64,000 bases of DNA from Bdellovibrio sp. NC01 (GTDB lineage: Bacteria; Bdellovibrionota; Bdellovibrionia; Bdellovibrionales; Bdellovibrionaceae): positions 1,798,001 to 1,862,000 of the forward strand of contig NZ_CP030034.1 in assembly GCF_006874625.1 (NCBI RefSeq). The letters run 5' to 3'. The notes under the pieces are model-generated. The model made no database searches. It was not told the DNA's origin and saw nothing but the letters and a program-made list of their open reading frames with translations. The translations under genes were made by a program, and so were the position numbers. How positions within the stretch are numbered: the stretch's first letter is position 1; every line of letters begins with the position of its first letter. Shown one piece after another: positions 9,039-18,107 of this stretch.

Positions 9039-11189
9039 ATGTCTATTCAGGAAAGTATTCGTATTGTCCCGCAAGGGGATGTTGCTGTTGTTGAGTTCGA
9101 TCTTGTTGGGGAGAAAGTTAATAAATTTTCGACTCCGGTGATGATGCGACTTAAAGAAGTTTTGGAAGATCTGAAAAAGTCTTCATACAAAGCTGTTATC
9201 TTCAAATCTAATAAGCCAAAAATTTTCATTGCTGGCGCTGACATCGAAGAAATTAAAGGCATGACTACTAAAGAGCAGTTCGAAGCTGCTGTGAAGGGTG
9301 GTCAAGAAGTTATGAACATGGTTGAAGATCTGCCAATGCCAACAATCGCCTCTGTGAATGGTGCTTGTATGGGTGGTGGTTGTGAGTTCATCATGTCTTG
9401 CGATTATCGTATCGCTTCTGATGATTCTTCGACGAAAATTGGTTTGCCAGAAATTCAATTAGGTATCTTGCCAGGTTTCGGTGGTACGCAACGTATGCCG
9501 CGTATTATCGGTCTGCAAGCGGCTTTGGATATCATCCTTGCTGGTAAAGCAGTGAACTCTAAAAAAGCTTTGAAATCCGGCCTGGTTGATAAAGTTGTTC
9601 ACCCGAACATGCTTGATGATCAAGCGATGAAATGGGCGAAAGAAATTATCGCTTCAGGTGCAAAAAAACGTCGCAAAAAATTTGAAGCAAAAGGTTTGGT
9701 AAATAAAATCCTCGAGGGCGTAGGTCGTTCTATCGTTTTCAAAAAAGCCCGTGAAGGCGTGATGAAAGCGACGAAAGGTCATTACCCAGCGCCACTTGAA
9801 GCGTTGTCAGTGATCGAAAAAACTTACGGTATGTCAGATCGTGAAGCTGGAATGCGTATTGAGCGTGAAGGTTTCTGCCGTTTAGGTGTGACTGATATTT
9901 CTAAAAACTTGATCCACGTATTCTATTTGACTGAAATGGTGAAAAAGCAATCTGGCGTGTCTGGTGTTGCTGTGAAACCAAAAGAAGTCAAAGCGATTGG
10001 TGTTCTTGGTGCCGGCACAATGGGTGGTGGTATCGCTTACGTAGCGGCAGATAAAGGTATTCAAGTTCGCATGAAGGACTTGAATGCGGATGCTCTGGGT
10101 AAGGGTTTGAAACACGCTAGCGACTTGTGGATGAAGTTGGTGAAGCGTAAATCCATCGACAAATATCAATTCCAACAAAAAATGGATGCGGTATCAGTTT
10201 CGACTGACTATTCAGGTTTTAAAACTTTGGATGTTGTGATCGAAGCGATCGTTGAAGACATGGGCATCAAGCAAAAAGTGATCGGTGAGTGTGCGGGTCA
10301 AATGCGCCCTGACGCCATCATCGCAACGAATACTTCATCATTGTCTGTGACAGAGATGTCTAAAGGTCATCCTCGTCCGGAATTCTTCGCAGGTATGCAC
10401 TTCTTCAATCCGGTAAATAAAATGCCTTTGATCGAAGTTATTCGTGGCGAAAAGACGTCTGATGAAACGATTGCGACAATCTTCGAACTTTCTAAACGCA
10501 TGGGTAAAATGCCGGTTGTTGTTAAAGACGGCCCGGGCTTCCTTGTGAATCGCCTTCTTCTTCCGTACATGGCTGAAGCAGCGTTCTTGATGCAAGAAGG
10601 TATGAGTATTGAAGTGGTTGATAAAGCCTATGTTAAAGAATTCGGCATGCCGATGGGTCCATTCGAGTTGATGGACGAAGTAGGTCTAGATGTTTGTATC
10701 AAGGTTCTAAAAATCTTCAAAAAAGCTTTCGGTGAGCGCATTGAAATGGCACCATTGATGGACAAATTGGCAGAGACAGGTCGTCTTGGTAAAAAGAACG
10801 GCAAAGGTTTCTATCAATATTCTGCTGATGGTAAACGCGGCGATGTCGATCAATCCGTTTACGCAGCTCTTGGTTTGGGCACAGCAACTAATCCATACGA
10901 TTCAAAAGAATGTATCGAACGTGGTGTTTTCGCGATGATTAACGAGTGCTCGCTAGCACTTCTTGAAGATCGTATCGTAGAAACTCCTAATGAGGTCGAT
11001 CTTGCGATGATTATGGGTACAGGCTTCCCACCATTCCGCGGCGGTCTTTTGAAGTATGCTGACGCGATTGGAACGCAATACGTTGCTGATCAATTGGCGA
11101 CTTATGCGTCTACAAGAAAAGCGGCTCGCTTGAAACCAGCGACGCCACTAACGAACTTGGCTAAAGGTAACAGCAAGTTCTATAAATAG
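9039..11189 (+). CDS. fadJ: Fatty-acid oxidation complex alpha subunit (enoyl-CoA hydratase / 3-hydroxyacyl-CoA dehydrogenase)
   Basis: 716 residues, the normal length for FadJ/FadB. It hydrates enoyl-CoA and oxidises the resulting 3-hydroxyacyl-CoA with NAD+. Residues about 1-190 are a crotonase domain (GADIEEIKGM, NGACMGGGCE, GILPGFGGTQR). From about residue 323 there is the NAD-binding domain with GVLGAGTMGGG, followed by HFFNPVNKMPL, which carries the catalytic His, and two C-terminal 3HCDH domains. It partners the thiolase encoded just upstream. A terminator follows the stop codon. Confidence 0.94.
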   Translation: MSIQESIRIVPQGDVAVVEFDLVGEKVNKFSTPVMMRLKEVLEDLKKSSYKAVIFKSNKPKIFIAGADIEEIKGMTTKEQFEAAVKGGQEVMNMVEDLPMPTIASVNGACMGGGCEFIMSCDYRIASDDSSTKIGLPEIQLGILPGFGGTQRMPRIIGLQAALDIILAGKAVNSKKALKSGLVDKVVHPNMLDDQAMKWAKEIIASGAKKRRKKFEAKGLVNKILEGVGRSIVFKKAREGVMKATKGHYPAPLEALSVIEKTYGMSDREAGMRIEREGFCRLGVTDISKNLIHVFYLTEMVKKQSGVSGVAVKPKEVKAIGVLGAGTMGGGIAYVAADKGIQVRMKDLNADALGKGLKHASDLWMKLVKRKSIDKYQFQQKMDAVSVSTDYSGFKTLDVVIEAIVEDMGIKQKVIGECAGQMRPDAIIATNTSSLSVTEMSKGHPRPEFFAGMHFFNPVNKMPLIEVIRGEKTSDETIATIFELSKRMGKMPVVVKDGPGFLVNRLLLPYMAEAAFLMQEGMSIEVVDKAYVKEFGMPMGPFELMDEVGLDVCIKVLKIFKKAFGERIEMAPLMDKLAETGRLGKKNGKGFYQYSADGKRGDVDQSVYAALGLGTATNPYDSKECIERGVFAMINECSLALLEDRIVETPNEVDLAMIMGTGFPPFRGGLLKYADAIGTQYVADQLATYASTRKAARLKPATPLTNLAKGNSKFYK

Positions 11190-11222
11190 TTTTCCATGCA
11201 CTTGCTTTGCAAGGGCCTTACT

Positions 11223-11256
11223 AAAAACCCCACCTCACGGTGGGGTTTTGCTTTTT
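11223..11256 (+). terminator. Rho-independent terminator after fadJ
   Basis: AAAAACCCCACC-TCAC-GGTGGGGTTTT forms a stable GC-rich stem ending in T-rich sequence, 33 bases after the fadJ stop codon. Confidence 0.9.
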
Positions 11257-11266
11257 GGCCTGTGCC

Positions 11267-11282
11267 CGCGCAGGCTGAAGCA
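11267..11282. repeat. Short shared motif CGCGCAGGCTGAAGCA
   Basis: This 16-base intergenic motif recurs with one mismatch, on the opposite strand, at 13637-13652. It lies in a GC-rich spacer between a terminator and a stop codon. It may be a relic of a further repeat family; two copies are too few to be sure. Confidence 0.35.
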
Positions 11283-11290
11283 ACTCCCGG

Positions 11291-11743
11291 CTAATCCTGC
11301 AAGCCCACTGCACGTTTACAAGCGATATCAATCATCTTTCCGTCTTCATACGTTAACGTCGAAAAGAAGAATTTTTTCCCTGGATTATCAACCGCATCGC
11401 GATCAAAGCTGACTGTGAAATTCTGATCCGCAGCTTTGAAGTAAAGATCAAAAGCCAAAGCGACAATCTCTTTATCCGAAGTGAGTGTCACAATCGCTTT
11501 ATCTTCGCTCATATTAAGAGAATAAAAGCGTTCGCCACGTTGGCTTTGAATTTGGGCCACGATCATCGGATTCACTTTGTGAACGTAGAAATTAATGAGA
11601 CCGAGATTTTCATTGTCGGTTTTGCACACGGCAACGCGGTCTGAATTATCAATTAAACTTTTTAAGGCAAGGGGCTGAGCTTTTGCTGTCCATGAAAAGC
11701 CAAACACAGAAATAATAGGCGCGATAATAAACGCGATTCGCAT
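11291..11743 (-). CDS. Secreted protein of unknown function
   Basis: 150 residues with a Sec signal peptide (about residues 1-22, ending TAKAQ), so probably periplasmic. The mature part looks beta-rich with one Cys near each end of the mature chain, which could form a disulphide. No family was recognised. AAGGAG precedes the ATG by 6 bases. It is a single-gene unit convergent with fadJ. Confidence 0.7.
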   Translation of the reverse strand: MRIAFIIAPIISVFGFSWTAKAQPLALKSLIDNSDRVAVCKTDNENLGLINFYVHKVNPMIVAQIQSQRGERFYSLNMSEDKAIVTLTSDKEIVALAFDLYFKAADQNFTVSFDRDAVDNPGKKFFFSTLTYEDGKMIDIACKRAVGLQD

Positions 11744-11815
11744 ACGAACTCCTTGTAGCGTAAATTGAGCTGAGAAGGAAAACTCTATCGATAAGCGAAT
11801 CGCGTGAACAGAACT

Positions 11816-12988
11816 TTAAAATTTAAATCTTGCAATGTCCAAGTTGGATGGCAAAGCCACGCCATGAATGTTTTCAACCAATGTTCTTGCAGCGTTGAAA
11901 CTTAAACCCATGCCGTGACCTGAACATCCCGCAATGACATAAGTGTTTTTTCTTTTTGGCACTGCACCTAAAATCATTTGCATATCAGGAGTATAGCCCA
12001 TCAAGCCTGACCACTGATAAGCGACGTGCGCATCTTTACCCAATGTAAAATGAGATCTTACGAAATCAAGCAAGGCACGTTGAATCACTTCAGTCGTGTT
12101 GTCGGCGTAAGTTTCCTCCTCTTGAATTGCTAGATTGCGGAAGCCGCCGATAAGCAATTCGCCTGTAGGAAGTTGACGGAAATAACACAAATGTTTTGTA
12201 AGATAGCATGGACCTTTTACGAAAGCGGGCAGCGGTTGAGTCAATAAAATCTGACCACGGCCTGGTTTTACGTAAGACGCGAACTCTTCAAGCACAAGCG
12301 GCAGGTACGCATTCACAGTGACAATCACTTTATCTGCACTGAATGTTTCGTGATTTGTGCGGATAAAACTGCGCCCAGATTTTTCTTCAATCGCGAAAAC
12401 TTCATGATTTTCAAAAATCTCTGCATGAAGTTTGCGACGCAGACGTTGTAAAAGTTTGATCGGGTGGATATAGCCGTCGCCCGTGTACTGAATGCCGCCT
12501 ACAAAGCCCGTCACGCCATAATCTTTGTGCATCTCTTCCGGTGTGACTTCGTGCACGTCGATACCTTGGCTTTGCATAAGTTTAGCCGTGGTTTTGTATT
12601 TCTCCCAGTGTTCTTCACTTGGGGCGACCGTACAGGAACCTGTGTGACGGAAATCAACTTCATCAGCCGCATCTTCAATGACATGCTCTAATAAAAGTTT
12701 GCGATTGGTTTCCGAGAACTGCCAGATTTCTGTAGCTTTCGCCGTTCCGAATTGTGCATTCAATTTGATGTAGTGTTCTGTCGAACCGGCTGTAACAAAG
12801 CCTGCATTACGACCGGAAGCTCCATAGCCGACACCATGTTTTTCAAGGATCGCGATTTTGAGATTTGGATCTTTCTTTTGTAGCCAGTAAGCTGTCGAAA
12901 GACCCGCGATACCACCACCAATGATGATGTAGTCATAATGAAGCGCATTTTTTTGTGCTGATTGATCAAGCCAGTACGAAATACTCAT
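11816..12988 (-). CDS. FAD-dependent amine/amino-acid oxidoreductase (DadA/PuuB-like)
   Basis: 390 residues from the ATG at 12988. It belongs to the DAO flavoprotein family: YDYIIIGGGIAGLSTAYWL is the dinucleotide-binding motif, GYGASGRNAGFV follows it, and the C-terminal segment GCSGHGMGLSFNAAR closes the FAD site. The overall look is closest to gamma-glutamylputrescine oxidase or D-amino-acid dehydrogenase, but substrate cannot be read from sequence. The ATG overlaps the TGA of the upstream acetyltransferase gene (ATGA), so translation is coupled. An upstream in-frame start at 13036 lies inside that gene and is less likely. Confidence 0.85.
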   Translation of the reverse strand: MSISYWLDQSAQKNALHYDYIIIGGGIAGLSTAYWLQKKDPNLKIAILEKHGVGYGASGRNAGFVTAGSTEHYIKLNAQFGTAKATEIWQFSETNRKLLLEHVIEDAADEVDFRHTGSCTVAPSEEHWEKYKTTAKLMQSQGIDVHEVTPEEMHKDYGVTGFVGGIQYTGDGYIHPIKLLQRLRRKLHAEIFENHEVFAIEEKSGRSFIRTNHETFSADKVIVTVNAYLPLVLEEFASYVKPGRGQILLTQPLPAFVKGPCYLTKHLCYFRQLPTGELLIGGFRNLAIQEEETYADNTTEVIQRALLDFVRSHFTLGKDAHVAYQWSGLMGYTPDMQMILGAVPKRKNTYVIAGCSGHGMGLSFNAARTLVENIHGVALPSNLDIARFKF

Positions 12989-13548
12989 TGTGCACCTGAA
13001 ATATAATAAATCATTTCTTCCGCAGTACAGCGGCAAGGTTTTCCGTCACGCACGCATTCATAATCCACATCAATCCAATATTCTGGATGAGTTGTGACAG
13101 ATTGAAATCCTAATTTAGATAAATAACGAATTGAAGAATTGTTTGGTGATTCTTTCCAAGCGTGAGTCACGATCCCCAAAGCACCGAGCTTGTGAAAAGC
13201 CTCAATCGACTTTTCAGAAAGTTTCGGTCCCCAGCCTTGGCCTTGAACTTTGTTTGATAAAAACAAACTTTGAAAGTACGCAGTTTTGTCTAAAGGAATG
13301 TTCCATAGATCGGGGCGAAGTTTAGAGCCTTTGCCTTTATTCCATTTGCCTGGCGGGTAGGCTAAGCGCAGACCTAAAATTTCACCACTGTCTGCCACCA
13401 ACAAGAAAGAGCACGTCACATCGGCACTGATTGATTTCTCTAAGCACTCTTGAAGCTCTGCTTCGGAATAATAGTTCAAGCCAATGCTTTCATCCGTAAA
13501 CTTTTTTACGGCGGCAATATCGCTTGGGTAAAATTCGCGAATCAACAT
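12985..13548 (-). CDS. GNAT-family N-acetyltransferase
   Basis: 187 residues from ATG 13548, chosen because GAGAGG lies just upstream and because the longer open frame runs back into a terminator. GNAT features are visible: an N-terminal LIREFYPSDIAAVKKF, the acetyl-CoA loop region QGQGWGPKLSEKSIEAF and, downstream, NNSSIRYLSKLGFQSV. The protein transfers acetyl from acetyl-CoA to an unknown amine. It is coupled to an amine/amino-acid oxidase gene, which hints at a shared small amine substrate. Confidence 0.8.
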   Translation of the reverse strand: MLIREFYPSDIAAVKKFTDESIGLNYYSEAELQECLEKSISADVTCSFLLVADSGEILGLRLAYPPGKWNKGKGSKLRPDLWNIPLDKTAYFQSLFLSNKVQGQGWGPKLSEKSIEAFHKLGALGIVTHAWKESPNNSSIRYLSKLGFQSVTTHPEYWIDVDYECVRDGKPCRCTAEEMIYYISGAQ

Positions 13549-13576
13549 AAAGGCCTCTCGGACATAAAAAACATAT

Positions 13577-13609
13577 AAAAAAGGCTTATCGCATTCACGA
13601 TAAGCCTTC
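13577..13609 (-). terminator. Rho-independent terminator upstream of the acetyltransferase gene
   Basis: On the minus strand, AAGGCTTATCG, a GAATG-containing loop and CGATAAGCCTT are followed by TTTTT. It ends transcripts of the peptide transporter gene and lies just 5' of the acetyltransferase start. Confidence 0.85.
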
Positions 13610-13636
13610 AAATAAATTCTCTTTGTTTTGAAGGGC

Positions 13637-13652
13637 TGCTTCAGCCTTCGCG
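13637..13652. repeat. Short shared motif, second copy, in a GC-rich spacer
   Basis: The minus strand reads CGCGAAGGCTGAAGCA, matching 15 of 16 bases of 11267-11282. The surrounding spacer 13610-13686 is GC-rich with small inverted repeats and no coding signal. Confidence 0.35.
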
Positions 13653-13686
13653 CTCCAGCGCTACGGCACTGCCAGCATCCGTCGGG

Positions 13687-15054
13687 TTAAATATCCTTGC
13701 CTAAAGACTCTGTAAGCTTTTTGTGAGTCAGGACAAATAGAACCCCCGGGATGAAGGCAAGAACCGCTAAGAACAAGAAGAATTCGTTCTTAGGAATTTT
13801 ATCGTAGTACATGCCGATCACACCTGCGACATAGTTTCCGAAGAAACTTGCCAGGAACCACACACCCATCATCATGGAAACGATTTTTGCCGGAGAAACT
13901 TTCGTTACCAAAGAAAGACCGATCGGTGAAAGGTAAAGCTCACCAATAGTTAGCATGAATGTTGAGCCCAACAACCACATCACGTTGCCTTTGCCGCCAC
14001 CAACAGTTTTTGCTGCGACGTACATCACGATCAGTGCAACAGCCGCCAAGAAGCAGCCAAGGGCCATCTTCATTGTTGTTGAAGGTTCGTTCTTTCTTTT
14101 CGCCTGCCATGCCCAGACGCGGTCCATGATCGGTGCAAAGAAGAAAATGATCATCGGATTAAAACTTTGATACCACGTTGATGGAATCTCAAAGCCAAAG
14201 AAATTCCAATCGGTGCTTTGATCGGCCCACAACTGCATCGTGTTGCCTTGTTGTTCGTAAACACCCCAATAGAAAATCGTCAAACCACACAAGAAAATCA
14301 AAGCCCATGTGCGAGTCCACTCTGAACGAGTCAGCGGAGTTTTCGCGCGCGCTTCAATTTCTTGCATGCTTTCTTTATGCGTATTCTGCGGCAGATTTTT
14401 TCCACCGAAATGATAAGTGACCAAACCGATCAACATCCCAACGCCCGCAGCACCAAAGCCCCAGTGCCAGCCCACTTTTTGCCCCAAGGTTCCGCACACG
14501 AGTGGCGAAAAGAAGGCGCCCAAGTTGATACCCATGTAAAACAATGTGTAAGCACGGTCGCGACGTTCATCGCCCTGTGGATACAAGCCACCGACCTGGG
14601 TTGAAATATTCGGTTTGAAGAAACCATTTCCGATCATCAGGAATACGAGTGCCGGGAAGAACAAACTTTCCACCGCCATCAAGAAATGCCCGATAGCCAT
14701 CAAGATACCGCCCACATACACGGAACGACGTTGACCCCAGTAGCGGTCGGCGATGATGCCCCCAAAGAAGGGTGTAAAATAGACAAAGCCGGTATAGAGC
14801 CCGTAAATCTGTGAGGACATGGCTTGGATAGTCATTGGCCCATAAAACATCTCAAGGAAGTTTTTAAATGCTGAGTAGCCCCAAACTTCTGTGCCATTTT
14901 GTACGGCGACGAACAGATATTTGGTCATGTAAAGCACCAAGAGAGCTCTCATGCCGTAATACGAGAATCTTTCCCACATTTCCGTGAGGAAGAGCGTAAA
15001 GAGCGGGCGAGGGTGTCCTAGGAAGGTCTTCTCTGTAGTGTTGGCTGCAGCCAT
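13687..15054 (-). CDS. POT-family proton-dependent di/tripeptide transporter
   Basis: 455 residues from ATG 15054, which has AGGAG 5 bases upstream; a further in-frame ATG at 15129 has no ribosome-binding site. The POT/PTR family imports small peptides with protons. Signatures include TEMWERFSYYGMRALLVLYM near the N-terminus, FTPFFGGIIADRYWGQR and FYMGINLGAFFSPLVCG. About 12-14 hydrophobic membrane helices are apparent. In a protein-digesting organism it would take up products of the secreted proteases. Substrate range is not readable. Confidence 0.93.
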   Translation of the reverse strand: MAAANTTEKTFLGHPRPLFTLFLTEMWERFSYYGMRALLVLYMTKYLFVAVQNGTEVWGYSAFKNFLEMFYGPMTIQAMSSQIYGLYTGFVYFTPFFGGIIADRYWGQRRSVYVGGILMAIGHFLMAVESLFFPALVFLMIGNGFFKPNISTQVGGLYPQGDERRDRAYTLFYMGINLGAFFSPLVCGTLGQKVGWHWGFGAAGVGMLIGLVTYHFGGKNLPQNTHKESMQEIEARAKTPLTRSEWTRTWALIFLCGLTIFYWGVYEQQGNTMQLWADQSTDWNFFGFEIPSTWYQSFNPMIIFFFAPIMDRVWAWQAKRKNEPSTTMKMALGCFLAAVALIVMYVAAKTVGGGKGNVMWLLGSTFMLTIGELYLSPIGLSLVTKVSPAKIVSMMMGVWFLASFFGNYVAGVIGMYYDKIPKNEFFLFLAVLAFIPGVLFVLTHKKLTESLGKDI

Positions 15055-15189
15055 GCTTCTCCTGTTCGTTTTATGTTCTAAATTTAACTTATTTTCACGG
15101 GCCTTTTGATCTTGGTCAATCTTTGGCATAAATGCATCTGAAAAATCGCGGTAACTCCAATAAGTTGGAGTATCAACGGGAGGGTCTTC

Positions 15190-17868
15190 GTGGCATTGAG
15201 TAAGAACGTATTTGTGATTAGCGCCTTAGCTTCATCATTGATTTTCACGGGCTGTACGAAAGAAACGACAAAAATCATTCAAGAAAAACAAGCTCCTGCA
15301 GATGCGACGAAAAGCTTTTCTGCAGCGGATCCTGTTGATTGCACGAAAATTTCCTGCGTAAAAATTCAGAAAAATTCTTTGGGCCGCATCTTCTTGTTGA
15401 TCGCATCAGGTGTGACAGGTGGATCGACTCCGCAATGGTACGATTTAAAGCCGCAAGTTGTTAAATTTGAACGCGCGGGCGGTCGTATCGGTTTGATCGG
15501 CCAAAACTACAACAGCATTTACGAAGAAATTCCTTCAGATAATTTGCTGCAAACTTTCGCGATCGTTGCTGAAGACGATTCCTCAATCACGTTTGACGTG
15601 GCTGATGGCTTCAAAAGTTTCGTGGCGCAAAGCCCTTACGACGTCGATTCAGCTCGTGGTTTAAATAACGACCTGACAGAGACTTCGTACTCTGCGATTC
15701 CGGTTTCTGATTCGATGGTCAAAGACGTGAAATACGATGCCGAAAACATCGAATTCACTCAGCGTGCAAAAGTGCAAAGTATGACGATCGTTCCGGGTGA
15801 TGATAAGTCAAAATTAAACACAGAAACACGTGAAGAATCGATCACAATGAACGTGCAAATCCGTCCTCAGGATTTGGACCCTAAGTTCAAAGCTAAAGAG
15901 TACGATTCTTCTCGCCGTGTTGGTTTCTTCGTTAATAAACGTTCGAAACAAAAATATAGCAAAGACGTGACGAACATCATTTCTCGTTGGGATTTAAGCC
16001 CTGAAAAAGGCCCGGTTCGTATTCGTATTTCTAAATCAGTTCCTGCAGACTATGTTCAAGCGGTGACTGAAGGTGCGTTGTACTGGAACTTGGTTTTCGG
16101 TCGTGACGTTGTCAAAGTTGAAACGGGCGTTGATCCTAAAGAGGCGACTCCGCAAAATCGCAGCATCATGATTCGCTGGATTGAATGGTTGGATGCAGGG
16201 GCCGCATATGCGATCAGTCAGTCTGATCCGTTGACGGGTGAGATCTTGCGTGCTCAAGTGTTCATGCCTTCTGTATTCACGAAAGTTGGCTCTGCTGATT
16301 TAACGGATCTGAATGGTAAGGCTCCCGTGGTTGTAAACGGTGCGGTTGCTTGTGATTTCTCGCAAACAGTAAAAGATCTTGTGAAGTTGTCGCGTGAAGC
16401 GTCTGATTCACAGCGTTTGCGTTTGGCTCAAGACAGCGTACGCGCCACCGTGGCGCATGAGTTAGGCCATGCCTTCGGTCTTCGTCATAACTTCGCAGGC
16501 TCATTCTCTGCAAAAGTGTCTGTGAAAGACATCAATGAAGCGACTAAAACATACTTGAAAGATCCAAACCACCACGGTCTGGAAACGACGACAAGTATTA
16601 TGGACTACGTCAGCGGCGTGGATAACATCCTGTCTGCAGCACGTATTAAATATGCGCCGTTGTCTTACGATAAGATGGCGATGGACTGGGCCTATTCAGA
16701 TGATAACAGCGCTTTGGATGAGTCGATCTCTAAGTACTGCACGGACGACGATATCGCTTTGGCAAACAGCCAAGGTTTAAATATCTATGGCTGTGAACGT
16801 TTCGATGCGGGTAACAATCCACTGCAAAGAAAATATCTTGATACAAAAGATGAAAAAGAAAACTTCATCAACGTGTTGTTTGCTTCCATCATTGGTCGTA
16901 TGTATCCACCTGAAGAGCCGACTGTGGTTAACAATTTAGATCAAGTGATCAAAGACACAGTTAAATGGGGCAAATTAGACGTTTCAGCTTTGGGCTTCGT
17001 GAACCAAGTGACATTTGATATGTCGAAAGATGGTCAGCCGGCAGCGGCGTTCGCATCTTTGCAATTCGTTAAAAACGGTAAGATTTTGTATTCTAAATTC
17101 GGTCAAGACATCGTGTTTAAACAAACTCGCGCAGCACACTTATCAGCGGCTGGCGGTTATGCTGCGATCTTGAACGGTTTGATCCGTGATGCTGATGGTG
17201 CGATCGATACAAGTTGGATGAAAAATCAAATCATCGCCTTGGCTAAGAGTGGTTACCTTCAAAAAGGTAAAACTTTGGGTGGTCGCGATTATGAGCTGAC
17301 TGACGTTCAGCAACAAAAAATCTTGGCGTTCTTCCAAAGCTTGGCGGACTTGAATAAAAAAGCCCTGGTTGCGGCGGTTTATTCTCTTCTGCCAAAAGTT
17401 GAAGAACCAACGGAAATGGACGACGGCACGACGGCTAAGATCAGCGCGATCTTGGCTCCAGGTTTGTTAACTCAAGCGGATGCTGCAAGTCTTGCGAACT
17501 TAGCGTTGGATCTGTTGACACAAAATGCAGGGACAACTCAAGCGGCGCTCGGTGAAAACAAAACGGCGGTCGAGCTTCCTGTGCGCTATTTAACAAGCGA
17601 AGAACGTGTTGCGATGTTGAAGTTGTTATCGTCACAAGGTTTAAGCTTCTCGCAAGCGTTGAATAAAGCGAATGTTCGTAACGTGATCGTTCAAGGTGTT
17701 AACGACGTCCTAAAACAAGTGGGCGTGCAGGATCTGGATACTTTATCAGCAGAGCAAAAACAGGGTTTGACGACAGAGCTGTTGTCTAAAGGCCTGGTCG
17801 ACTTCAACGGCAAAGCGTGGTTGGATTCAGAGATCGAAGTGCTGAATGGCCTCGATGCAGTGAAGTAA
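15190..17868 (+). CDS. Zinc-dependent metzincin metalloprotease, lipoprotein
   Basis: 892 residues from a GTG start preceded by GGGAGG. The N-terminus is a lipoprotein signal with lipobox FTGC, so it is anchored to a membrane facing the periplasm or outside. HELGHAFGLRH at residues 423-433 is the complete metzincin zinc motif (His423, Glu424, His427, His433), and SIMDY downstream supplies the Met-turn. The region around it resembles large zinc-dependent proteases with EcxA-like catalytic domains. The long C-terminal part is helical and unfamiliar. A terminator follows. The substrate is unknown; protein degradation during growth on prey is an inference. Confidence 0.88.
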   Translation: MALSKNVFVISALASSLIFTGCTKETTKIIQEKQAPADATKSFSAADPVDCTKISCVKIQKNSLGRIFLLIASGVTGGSTPQWYDLKPQVVKFERAGGRIGLIGQNYNSIYEEIPSDNLLQTFAIVAEDDSSITFDVADGFKSFVAQSPYDVDSARGLNNDLTETSYSAIPVSDSMVKDVKYDAENIEFTQRAKVQSMTIVPGDDKSKLNTETREESITMNVQIRPQDLDPKFKAKEYDSSRRVGFFVNKRSKQKYSKDVTNIISRWDLSPEKGPVRIRISKSVPADYVQAVTEGALYWNLVFGRDVVKVETGVDPKEATPQNRSIMIRWIEWLDAGAAYAISQSDPLTGEILRAQVFMPSVFTKVGSADLTDLNGKAPVVVNGAVACDFSQTVKDLVKLSREASDSQRLRLAQDSVRATVAHELGHAFGLRHNFAGSFSAKVSVKDINEATKTYLKDPNHHGLETTTSIMDYVSGVDNILSAARIKYAPLSYDKMAMDWAYSDDNSALDESISKYCTDDDIALANSQGLNIYGCERFDAGNNPLQRKYLDTKDEKENFINVLFASIIGRMYPPEEPTVVNNLDQVIKDTVKWGKLDVSALGFVNQVTFDMSKDGQPAAAFASLQFVKNGKILYSKFGQDIVFKQTRAAHLSAAGGYAAILNGLIRDADGAIDTSWMKNQIIALAKSGYLQKGKTLGGRDYELTDVQQQKILAFFQSLADLNKKALVAAVYSLLPKVEEPTEMDDGTTAKISAILAPGLLTQADAASLANLALDLLTQNAGTTQAALGENKTAVELPVRYLTSEERVAMLKLLSSQGLSFSQALNKANVRNVIVQGVNDVLKQVGVQDLDTLSAEQKQGLTTELLSKGLVDFNGKAWLDSEIEVLNGLDAVK

Positions 17869-17892
17869 TCTCGTCTCAAATTGATACTTTTC

Positions 17893-17926
17893 AAAAGGAG
17901 CAGTTCATAAAGCTGCTCCTTTTTTA
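17893..17926 (+). terminator. Rho-independent terminator after the metzincin gene
   Basis: AAAGGAGCAG-TTCATAA-AGCTGCTCCTTTTTT is a strong stem-loop with a T-tract, 25 bases after the stop codon. Confidence 0.9.
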
Positions 17927-18107
17927 TTTCTAAATATATAGACGCGGGTGCGGGTGGCGCTTTGACTGAATGTTGATCACTCGCGCACTGAAAACGTCAC
18001 TCTTCGAGTCACTGTCTCGGGGTGATACGTAAATCCCGTGCCATCTGCAATATACGGTGTCTTTTGTTGGTCTAAGCCTTGCCTTAGTACTTTGACAGGA
18101 GGCTACT

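Noticed and set aside
8490-9074. 194-codon antisense frame spanning the fadI end, repeat element and fadJ start
   Set aside because: Crosses a repeat and two real genes on the other strand; the composition is that of a shadow frame.
13549-13611. N-terminal extension of the GNAT acetyltransferase
   Set aside because: The extension would translate through the 13577-13609 terminator, and the ATG at 13548 has a good ribosome-binding site.
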